10,158 nt of DNA from Muricomes sp. (lineage in GTDB: Bacteria; Bacillota; Clostridia; Lachnospirales; Lachnospiraceae), in assembly GCA_020024675.1 (NCBI GenBank), contig JAHHTM010000026.1, positions 1 to 10,158 on the forward strand, given 5' to 3'. Of this stretch, positions 1 through 5,369 are shown one piece after another. The notes below the pieces were generated by a model, which did not search any database, was not told where the DNA came from, and saw nothing but the letters and a program-made list of their open reading frames with translations. How positions within the stretch are numbered: position 1 is the stretch's first letter; every line of letters begins with the position of its first letter. A program made the translations under genes and the position numbers.

Positions 1-16
1 AAGAAGTAGCTCTGAT

Positions 17-45
17 ATTTTATCACGCCGCTTTCTGTTTGTCAA
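17..45 (-). promoter_or_regulatory. sigma-A promoter firing off the left edge
   Basis: On the minus strand a perfect -35 TTGACA (40-45) is followed by exactly 17 bases and then TAAAAT (17-22, five of six consensus positions). Transcription should start near position 10 and leave the window. It follows the tRNA-Ser(GGA) gene, so it probably serves another stable RNA or a protein gene just outside. The target cannot be seen. Confidence 0.75.
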
Positions 46-83
46 GAACTTTTTTATTTTTCTTTCAAGATCTTCAATGTGAA

Positions 84-100
84 CTTTCTTATTCAGAAAG
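84..100 (-). terminator. weak hairpin downstream of tRNA-Ser(GGA)
   Basis: In the minus-strand transcript CUUUCU and AGAAAG form a 6-bp stem around a 5-nt loop, 3 nt after the mature tRNA 3' end. There is no uridine run directly after it. It is therefore a poor intrinsic terminator and may only be a trailer structure. Confidence 0.3.
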
Positions 101-103
101 CAA

Positions 104-193
104 CGGAGAAGGAGGGATTTGAACCCTCGCGCCGCTACTAACGACCTACTCCCTTTCCAGGGGAGCCCCTTCGGCCAGCTTGGGTACTTCTCC
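104..193 (-). tRNA. tRNA-Ser, anticodon GGA
   Basis: The minus strand folds into a 90-nt class II tRNA. The 7-bp acceptor stem GGAGAAG/CTTCTCC carries discriminator G. The anticodon stem CTCCC/GGGAG encloses the loop CTGGAAA, giving anticodon GGA for UCU and UCC codons. A long variable arm typical of serine tRNAs follows, then the T arm GAGGG-TTCAAAT-CCCTC. No CCA is encoded (the next bases are TTG), so the 3' end needs trimming and CCA addition. Residues A36-A37-A38 make A37 a likely MiaA (i6A) target rather than a t6A target, because the codons begin with U. The gene has its own promoter at 210-238. Confidence 0.97.
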
Positions 194-209
194 AAAATGT
201 CCGTTATTT

Positions 210-238
210 AATATACACGATATCTCTTGTCTTGTCTA
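210..238 (-). promoter_or_regulatory. promoter of tRNA-Ser(GGA)
   Basis: The minus strand shows -35 TAGACA (233-238, five of six), a 17-base spacer, and -10 TATATT (210-215, five of six). The predicted start near 203 leaves a 5' leader of about 10 nt before the mature tRNA, which fits removal by RNase P. Confidence 0.75.
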
Positions 239-356
239 GTCTTTTTTTCATCTTTCTTTTAATTCATCCTATTTTTCTTCCATCACTTCTGCAGGCCTTT
301 CAAGATCTTCTTTATAGCACTGCATCTGAACTATATTCTTCTTTGGATCTAGACAT

Positions 357-387
357 AAAAAAGGAACTTGAATATCAAGTTCCTTTT
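357..387 (-). terminator. intrinsic terminator after tRNA-Ser(UGA)
   Basis: On the minus strand AAAAGGAACTTG and CAAGTTCCTTTT form a 12-bp stem around the 5-nt loop ATATT. The 3' arm runs into six T residues. The hairpin starts 3 nt after the mature tRNA end, so it should stop transcription from the promoter at 518-546 and separate the two tRNA genes. Confidence 0.9.
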
Positions 388-390
388 CAG

Positions 391-476
391 CGGAGAGGGT
401 GGGATTCGAACCCACGCGCCCTTGCGGACAAACGGTTTTCAAGACCGCCTCGTTATGACCACTTCGATACCTCTCC
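391..476 (-). tRNA. tRNA-Ser, anticodon UGA
   Basis: The minus strand folds into an 86-nt class II tRNA. Acceptor GGAGAGG/CCTCTCC is followed by discriminator G. The anticodon loop CTTGAAA gives UGA, which reads UCA and by wobble other UCN codons. There is a long variable arm and a T arm GTGGG-TTCGAAT-CCCAC. As in the neighbouring serine tRNA, no CCA is encoded (next bases CTG). A36-A37-A38 again suits MiaA. The gene lies about 100 bases downstream of ispD with its own promoter. I see no terminator between them, so some read-through from the protein operon is possible. Confidence 0.97.
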
Positions 477-517
477 ATTTATTTTGTTTGTCTGTTGTAT
501 CGCCAACAACAATATGT

Positions 518-546
518 ATACTATCATACCTTTTTCTTAATGTCAA
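518..546 (-). promoter_or_regulatory. promoter of tRNA-Ser(UGA)
   Basis: The minus strand has a perfect -35 TTGACA (541-546), a 17-base spacer, and -10 TAGTAT (518-523, four of six). The start would fall near 511, giving a leader of about 35 nt. It sits in the short gap after the ispD stop codon. Confidence 0.75.
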
Positions 547-575
547 CACTTTTTTTAAACTTTTTTATTTTTCTG

Positions 576-1268
576 TTATTTCAAAAAATTTTCTGCAATC
601 AAAAGGTCTTCGGGTGTTGTAATCTTTATATTTTGATACGCCCCTTCTACAAGTTTAACCGGTAAATGCATCATCTGCTCTACTACCATAGCGTCATCTG
701 TGACAGCAATATTCCCACACATCATTAACTTCTTATATGCTTCTTTTAACAGATCATTTTCAAACACTTGAGGTGTCTGAATAGTCCACACCCTGCTTCT
801 ATCAGGTGTATTTGCCACATACCCTTCAGAATCCGCTATTTTAACCGTATCCTTTACAGGCATGCCCACAACACATGCTTTACTTTTTTTCACTTCACAC
901 AAAGCACGTTCGATCATACCTTCATTTACAAATGGACGTGCACCATCGTGCACAAAAGTATAGCCTTTCCCTGTAACTTTTGATAATCCATTCCAAACCG
1001 AATGGTATCGTTCTTTACCACCGGAAATAATTTCCGTCACTTTAGAGATCTGATATTTGTCCACAATCTGTTTTTTGCAATATTCTTCTTCTCCTGATCC
1101 AGTAACAAGAATGATTTCATCTATATGTGCAGAATCTTCAAACGCTTTTAGAGAATAATACAGCACCGGTTTTCCTGCCAGTTCAAGATATTGTTTATGA
1201 ACTTTCGTTCCCATACGTTTTCCCTTGCCTGCTGCCAGTACAATCGCAGTACAATGTATTTTCTCCAT
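576..1268 (-). CDS. ispD: 2-C-methyl-D-erythritol 4-phosphate cytidylyltransferase
   Basis: IspD transfers CMP from CTP to 2-C-methyl-D-erythritol 4-phosphate, the third step of the cytosolic MEP isoprenoid pathway. The 230-residue product matches the usual family length and shows the nucleotidyltransferase fold markers: LAAGKGKRMG (11-20), the KQY segment (25-27), GGKERYHSV (83-91), HDGARP (107-112), PVKDT (137-141), WTIQTPQ (161-167) and KITTPEDL (215-222). I chose the ATG at 1268 because AGAGG lies 8 bases upstream. An in-frame ATG at 1286 has no good Shine-Dalgarno. It is the last gene of the operon, 33 bases after tsaD. Its isoprenoid product DMAPP is the donor for MiaA, so a link to tRNA modification is conceivable but not shown. 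No key residue appears to be missing. Confidence 0.96.
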   Translation of the reverse strand: MEKIHCTAIVLAAGKGKRMGTKVHKQYLELAGKPVLYYSLKAFEDSAHIDEIILVTGSGEEEYCKKQIVDKYQISKVTEIISGGKERYHSVWNGLSKVTGKGYTFVHDGARPFVNEGMIERALCEVKKSKACVVGMPVKDTVKIADSEGYVANTPDRSRVWTIQTPQVFENDLLKEAYKKLMMCGNIAVTDDAMVVEQMMHLPVKLVEGAYQNIKITTPEDLLIAENFLK

Positions 1269-1301
1269 AGCATTTCCTCTTTTCATAAATTTCTTTTAAA
1301 A

Positions 1302-2330
1302 CTAACGTTCCCCTAATTTCAAATTAGGTACAGCATTTAAATCCCAACCATGTCTTGTTCCTGCCAAATACTCATAGTATGCCGCTGCACCGATCATAGC
1401 CGCATTATCTGTACAATAAATTGGTGATGGATGATAGAATTTGATTCCTCTTTCCTCACATGCTTTTTTCATACCTTCTCTAAGGGCACTGTTGGATGCA
1501 ACTCCACCTGCTATCGCAAATTTGTCCATTCCATATTTTTCAACTGCGTTCATAGATTTTTCTACTAATACCTCTACTACCGACTTCTGGAATGATGCTG
1601 CAATATCAGCAGGATCATAAGTTTCTCCTTTCATTTTACAGCCATTAATATAATTTAAGACAGCAGATTTAAGCCCACTAAAACTAAAGTCCGATGGCGC
1701 CCCGTCAATTTTAGCTTTTGGAAATTTGATCGCATCCGGATTTCCTTCCTTTGCTATTCTGTCTATTTTAGGTCCGCCCGGATATCCCAATCCAATAGCA
1801 CGCGCAACTTTGTCATATGCCTCGCCTGCAGCATCATCTCTTGTTCTTCCCAAAATTTCATATTTTCCATAATCCTGAACGCGTACAAGATGCGTATGTC
1901 CTCCTGAAACTACCAGACAGATAAAAGGTGGTTCCAAATCCGGATGTTCTATATAATTGGCCGAAATATGTCCTTCAATATGGTGCACACCTATAAGAGG
2001 TAGATTCTTAGCAAATGCGATTGCTTTTGCTTCTGCCACCCCTACAAGAAGTGCTCCTACAAGTCCCGGCCCATAAGTAACCCCAATCGCGTCAATATCA
2101 TCCAATGTGGTGTCCGCTTCTTTTAACGCTTCTTCCACAACCTGATTTATTTTTTCAATATGCTTTCTCGATGCAATTTCTGGTACAACACCACCATAAA
2201 GTTTGTGAAGCTCTATTTGGGAAGATATTACATTAGACCTCACAATCCTTCCATTATTGATAACTGCCGCCGCTGTTTCATCACAGGAGCTTTCAATTGC
2301 CAGAATGTTTATACTCCTAAGTTCTCTCAT
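1302..2330 (-). CDS. tsaD: tRNA N6-adenosine threonylcarbamoyltransferase, TsaD (Gcp/Kae1 family)
   Basis: TsaD transfers the threonylcarbamoyl group from threonylcarbamoyl-AMP to A37 of tRNAs that read ANN codons, in complex with TsaB and TsaE. All three are in this operon. The product has 342 residues, normal for the bacterial family. It starts with the ASKHA phosphate loop AIESSCDET (11-19), carries the metal-binding HHIEGH (116-121, ligands H117 and H121), then SGGHTH (142-147), GGVASN (275-280), and the C-terminal metal-ligand Asp in YCTDNAA (D308). An in-frame GTG at 2342 would add four residues but lies inside the ribosome binding site, so the ATG at 2330 is preferred. The stop is TAG with a backup TAA two codons later. 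The gene is in the same reading frame as upstream rnz, separated by that gene's TAG. Confidence 0.97.
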   Translation of the reverse strand: MRELRSINILAIESSCDETAAAVINNGRIVRSNVISSQIELHKLYGGVVPEIASRKHIEKINQVVEEALKEADTTLDDIDAIGVTYGPGLVGALLVGVAEAKAIAFAKNLPLIGVHHIEGHISANYIEHPDLEPPFICLVVSGGHTHLVRVQDYGKYEILGRTRDDAAGEAYDKVARAIGLGYPGGPKIDRIAKEGNPDAIKFPKAKIDGAPSDFSFSGLKSAVLNYINGCKMKGETYDPADIAASFQKSVVEVLVEKSMNAVEKYGMDKFAIAGGVASNSALREGMKKACEERGIKFYHPSPIYCTDNAAMIGAAAYYEYLAGTRHGWDLNAVPNLKLGER

Positions 2331-2338
2331 AATCTGAT

Positions 2339-2347
2339 CCACTTCCT
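2339..2347 (-). promoter_or_regulatory. ribosome binding site that decides the tsaD start
   Basis: AGGAAGTGG lies 8 bases before the ATG at 2330 and overlaps the rnz stop codon TAG (2346-2348). The GTG at 2342 is part of this motif and cannot be used efficiently with it. Translation of tsaD is probably coupled to ribosomes ending on rnz. Confidence 0.6.
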
Positions 2348-3254
2348 ATTCTTCAAAGCCTAATTCTACTGACATCTTATCTTTTCCCGCCTTGGCATAT
2401 GGGAATATTTTACGCACTTCCCCCATATATTCTTCCGGATGCGTAAGTGATGGACTGTAATGTGTCAGCCACATTTCTTTTACTTCTGCATCTTTCGCCA
2501 GCTGTGCCGCTTCATAAAATGTCATATGTTTATATTCTACCGCTTTTACAGCTTTTTCCTTTTCACCATACATACCCTCACAGATAAACAAATCAGAACC
2601 CACTGCATTTTCTCTGATGGAATCAGTTGGTCTGGTATCTGTAGTATACGTAAGTTTTATTCCCTTGCGTGGGGGACCAAGCACCATGTCAGGAGTCAGT
2701 ATTCTACTATCCTCTTCAATCATCTCACCTTTTTGCAGTCGTCCCCAATATTTCTGTGGAATTTCCTGCTCAATCGCCCGTTTAGGATCAAATTTTCCGG
2801 CACGGTCAATTTCTATTGTATATCCCTAACACGTTACGTTGTGATTTACACGAAACGCTTTCAATCTATAACCATTCATTTCAAATGTCTGGCTGTTTCC
2901 TTCTATCTCCACACAATGAATTTGGAACGGAAGTTCTGGCGCGATCACACGCAACGAATTAACCACTCTTCCAAGTCCTTTGGGTCCAATCAAAGTAAGT
3001 GGTTCTCTCCTGTCCGCATTTCCCATTGTCAGAAGTAATCCAGGAAGGCCACTAATATGATCTCCATGAAAATGAGTGAAGCAAATTACATCAATTGGTT
3101 TAAAGCTCCACCCTTTTTCTTTGATCGCAATCTGTGTACCTTCTCCACAATCTATCAGAAGACTGCTGCCATTGAATCTTGTCATCAAGGCAGTCAACCA
3201 TCTGTAAGGAAGTGGCATCATACCACCACTTCCAAGCAAACAAACATCTAACAT
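2346..3254 (-). pseudogene. rnz: ribonuclease Z interrupted by an in-frame TAG at codon 143
   Basis: RNase Z (tRNase Z, metallo-beta-lactamase fold) cuts the 3' trailer from precursor tRNAs that lack an encoded CCA. Codons 1-142 carry the N-terminal half with SGGMMP (9-14), IDCGEGTQ (34-41) and the zinc motif HFHGDH (61-66), ending NHNVTC. Codon 143 is TAG (2826-2828). The frame then continues without a shift into GYTIEIDRAGKFDP, LTPDMVLG, TDTRPT, CEGMYG, KHMTF and WLTHYSP, all typical of the C-terminal half. Without the TAG the product would be about 302 residues, the usual length. The ATG at 3254 is chosen because GAGGG lies 5 bases before it; a TTG at 3266 is less likely. It starts 1 base after the stop of the upstream gene. 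It may be a real nonsense mutation, a read-through codon or a sequence error. The 142-residue product alone would lack several metal ligands. Confidence 0.88.
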
Positions 3255-3255
3255 A

Positions 3256-3489
3256 TTAACCCTCAATTTCTACAGGAATTATAAAAGATGCAATGAATTC
3301 ATCATAACACGATTCACATAGATCAAAGGAATGTCTTTCTCCATCTTTTTCCGAAAAATATCCCCACGTATGATCCACACTGAATACACCTTCTTCTGCT
3401 CTTCCATTTTTCACTGCAATTTCTCTGCCACATTTATTGCAAACTATTTTTTTAATTTCTTCTATCTCTTTTTTCTGATACTGGCGCAT
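3256..3489 (-). CDS. small CxxC...CxxC protein of unknown function
   Basis: I do not recognise this 77-residue protein as a named family. It begins with a lysine- and glutamate-rich helix (6-14), then CNKC (17-20) and, 37 residues later, CESC (58-61). This spacing suggests that one structural zinc is bound, like a zinc ribbon. Between the pairs lies a conserved-looking aromatic core, VDHTWGYFS (38-46), followed by SFDLCE (54-59). The C-terminus is a hydrophobic strand, FIIPVEI. The start is well supported: AGGAGG lies 7 bases upstream of the ATG. It is the gene just before rnz and its stop is 1 base from the rnz ATG, so the two are almost certainly translated together. A role in RNA maturation is suggested only by context. 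No signal peptide or membrane segment is visible. Confidence 0.85.
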   Translation of the reverse strand: MRQYQKKEIEEIKKIVCNKCGREIAVKNGRAEEGVFSVDHTWGYFSEKDGERHSFDLCESCYDEFIASFIIPVEIEG

Positions 3490-3533
3490 ACAAACCCCTC
3501 CTGTACTTTACATTCTGCTTTTGTTACGCCTTC

Positions 3534-3539
3534 ATTATA
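3534..3539 (-). promoter_or_regulatory. possible internal promoter (-10 box) upstream of the CxxC protein gene
   Basis: A perfect TATAAT occurs in the 86-base gap between tsaB/rimI and the small CxxC gene, about 45 bases before its ATG. The -35 position at 17-base spacing (TAGGAA, 3557-3562) matches only three of six bases. A weak internal promoter that lets the rnz-tsaD-ispD half be expressed separately is possible. Confidence 0.35.
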
Positions 3540-3540
3540 T

Positions 3541-3596
3541 AGTTATTTTTTTCGATTTCCTACTGGAAAGTACTTCTATTTTTCCAGTAAATAACT
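3541..3596. repeat. nested inverted repeat across the tsaB/rimI stop codon
   Basis: An inner 9-bp inverted repeat, TACTGGAAA (3561-3569) and TTTCCAGTA (3581-3589), flanks an 11-base loop that holds the tsaB/rimI stop codon. An outer pair, AGTTATTT (3541-3548) and AAATAACT (3589-3596), encloses it. No T run follows on the minus strand, so it does not look like an ordinary terminator. It may stabilise the mRNA or lower expression of the downstream genes. Confidence 0.6.
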
Positions 3597-4760
3597 CATA
3601 AGTACTGCATCTTCTTTTGGGTCTGCATAAAAGTCTGGACGTTTTCCATCAACAACAAACCCCTCCTTTTGATAAAAAGAACGAGCCTGTTTATTACTTT
3701 CTCTTACTTCCAGCAGAATTTTTTCAACTTGTCTTTTCTTGCACTCACTTTCAAGACTTTTCATAAGAAAGTGTCCAATTCCTTGGTGACGTCGATCTTT
3801 ATCTACAGCAATACGAGCGATTTCACTCTCTCCTGCCACCACATAAGAAAGTACATACCCTGCAATTCTTCCTGCTTTTTCCGCTACAAGACACACTGTT
3901 TGTGACTGTTCTACTGTTTCAAGAATGCTCTTTTCACTCCAGGCATCTGTAAATGTCTGTCGTTCCATTTCTGCAATAGCCGCCGCATCTTCTACTTTAA
4001 GTTCGCGATAAGTAAGAACAGAATTCTTTTCTCTTTCTGCACGTTCACGCTCAGCCTGTGAAACTCTTAAATAATCCGGCTGATGTTCCATTGCAGTTTC
4101 GTATTTACCTTTTTTATAATAATCAATTCCAAGAGCTCCTACCACAGCCGCTCTTTGTCTGTTCATATAAGCCGGTGCAAATGAATATGGCACTTTTATC
4201 TTGCCTTCAATCATTTCTTTATAGACAGGAACTCCATCTCCTAAAAATACAACTGGTCTGTTATATCTGTTTAAACGTTGAATCAGTTCATCAACCCCTA
4301 TAGCCATCTGCATTCTGATCACCTGAAATGCTGGGTCCACCTGATTTGTATCTTCTTTTTTTCCAGCCTTATATGAAAAAGTATATAAACCTGTATAAAC
4401 CTGATTTCTTCGCGCATCCATGATCGGACAGATAATATTCTCACAGCCATACACCTGATATGCCAGTGCATCCACTGTCGGAATATGCACCAGTGGTTTT
4501 CCAAGTGCAAGTCCTAAACCTTTTGCTGTAGCCGATCCGATTCTAAGTCCTGTAAAAGATCCCGGACCTCCTGCTACCGCTATAGCATCGATGGTACTAA
4601 GATCCAGTTCTATCATCTTTGCAACCTGATCAATCATAGGCAATAATGTCTGTGAATGTGTTTTTTTATAGTCTATCGTATATTCTGCAAGGGTTCTGTC
4701 TTCTTCAACAACAGCAACTGTCGCTGTCAGTCCTGAACTGTCAATTGCCAATACCCGCAT
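3576..4760 (-). CDS. tsaB: TsaB-RimI fusion: t6A complex subunit and S18 alanine N-acetyltransferase
   Basis: This 394-residue protein joins two enzymes. Residues 1 to about 245 are TsaB, the ASKHA-fold partner that holds TsaD and TsaE in the t6A complex; markers are MRVLAIDSSG (1-10), GGPGSFTGLRIG (64-75) and MDARRNQVY (114-122). A charged linker rich in Glu and Arg (235-246) leads to a GNAT domain of RimI type, which acetylates the N-terminal alanine of ribosomal protein S18. Its acetyl-CoA loop is RRHQGIG (323-329), followed by LEVRESN (350-356) and the FYQKEGF segment (362-368). Each half has close to the full length of its free-standing family. AGAGGAAG lies 7 bases before the ATG. The gene follows tsaE by 20 bases. 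Such fusions are known in Firmicutes. The stop is TAG. Confidence 0.95.
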   Translation of the reverse strand: MRVLAIDSSGLTATVAVVEEDRTLAEYTIDYKKTHSQTLLPMIDQVAKMIELDLSTIDAIAVAGGPGSFTGLRIGSATAKGLGLALGKPLVHIPTVDALAYQVYGCENIICPIMDARRNQVYTGLYTFSYKAGKKEDTNQVDPAFQVIRMQMAIGVDELIQRLNRYNRPVVFLGDGVPVYKEMIEGKIKVPYSFAPAYMNRQRAAVVGALGIDYYKKGKYETAMEHQPDYLRVSQAERERAEREKNSVLTYRELKVEDAAAIAEMERQTFTDAWSEKSILETVEQSQTVCLVAEKAGRIAGYVLSYVVAGESEIARIAVDKDRRHQGIGHFLMKSLESECKKRQVEKILLEVRESNKQARSFYQKEGFVVDGKRPDFYADPKEDAVLMSYLLEK

Positions 4761-4780
4761 AATCTAACTTCCTCTCTTTT

Positions 4781-5209
4781 TTAATTTATTTCTTCTATCG
4801 TAATCTTACGGTAATCAAATCCTTTTTCTAAATCCTTTTCAATGAGAATTTCTGTTCTCTTCTCCGGAAGTATTTCTTCAATAAGATTCGCCCATTCTAT
4901 AAGACATACGCCGTCCCCAAAAAAGTAATCTTCATATCCAATTTCATCCATTTCTTCAATATCACCAATGCGGTATACATCAAAATGGTAAAATGGAAGT
5001 CGTCCTTCCTCATATACCTGAACAATCGTAAACGTCGGACTATTCACCGGTTCTTCTATATCAAGTCCTTTTGCAAGCCCCTGCGTAAACACAGTCTTTC
5101 CAACTCCAAGATCACCTGTAAGTGTATACACATGACCTGGAAGGGCCGCTTTCCCAAGGTCTATCCCCAGTTGATATGTTTCTTCCGGGCTGTTTGTCTC
5201 TATCACCAT
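4781..5209 (-). CDS. tsaE: tRNA threonylcarbamoyladenosine biosynthesis ATPase TsaE
   Basis: TsaE is the P-loop ATPase of the TsaBDE complex and is needed for repeated cycles of t6A formation. The 142-residue protein has the usual compact length. It shows the Walker A motif GDLGVGKT (32-39), the switch-like SPTFT (57-61), HFDVYR (75-80) and the family motif LIEWA (103-107). AGAGGAA lies about 9 bases before the ATG at 5209. It is the first gene of the operon, with a candidate promoter at 5259-5288, and is followed after 20 bases by tsaB/rimI. No anomaly is seen. Confidence 0.96.
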   Translation of the reverse strand: MVIETNSPEETYQLGIDLGKAALPGHVYTLTGDLGVGKTVFTQGLAKGLDIEEPVNSPTFTIVQVYEEGRLPFYHFDVYRIGDIEEMDEIGYEDYFFGDGVCLIEWANLIEEILPEKRTEILIEKDLEKGFDYRKITIEEIN

Positions 5210-5258
5210 AACCTTGTATTCCTCTTTTCTAACTTCATCTATTTCTCTGCACGACTAC

Positions 5259-5288
5259 ATCATACTATACTTGTTACCGTAATTACAA
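5259..5288 (-). promoter_or_regulatory. candidate promoter of the tsaE-tsaB/rimI-rnz-tsaD-ispD operon
   Basis: The minus strand shows -35 TTGTAA (5283-5288, four of six), an 18-base spacer and -10 TATGAT (5259-5264, five of six). It sits just after the terminator of the purine unit and about 50 bases before the tsaE ATG. The start would lie near 5252. Confidence 0.55.
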
Positions 5289-5300
5289 GAATATCAGTAC

Positions 5301-5353
5301 AAAAAAATCCCCTTAAACAGGTTTTGACCTTTTCGCCTTCTGTTTAAGGGGAT
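5301..5353 (-). terminator. intrinsic terminator after the AICAR transformylase gene
   Basis: On the minus strand ATCCCCTTAAACAG and CTGTTTAAGGGGAT pair perfectly over 14 bp around a 19-nt loop, and seven T residues follow. It begins 16 bases after the stop codon and separates the purine genes from the tsaE operon. Confidence 0.95.
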
Positions 5354-5369
5354 CTTATCATTCTATTTT

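Noticed and set aside
17..75. Open minus-strand reading at the left edge (IEDLERKIKKFL...)
   Set aside because: It has no ATG or ribosome binding site, comes straight out of a tRNA, and contains a perfect TTGACA-17-TAAAAT promoter, so it is better explained as spacer.
2460..3038. Long plus-strand open frame (192 codons) opposite rnz
   Set aside because: It lies wholly antisense to rnz, its composition is Cys-, Phe- and His-rich as expected from a shadow frame, and it has no promoter or ribosome binding site.
5307..5353. Long inverted repeat that could be a mobile-element end
   Set aside because: The perfect 14-bp stem is followed by seven T residues on the minus strand just after a stop codon, which is an intrinsic terminator. 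No transposase or target duplication is present.
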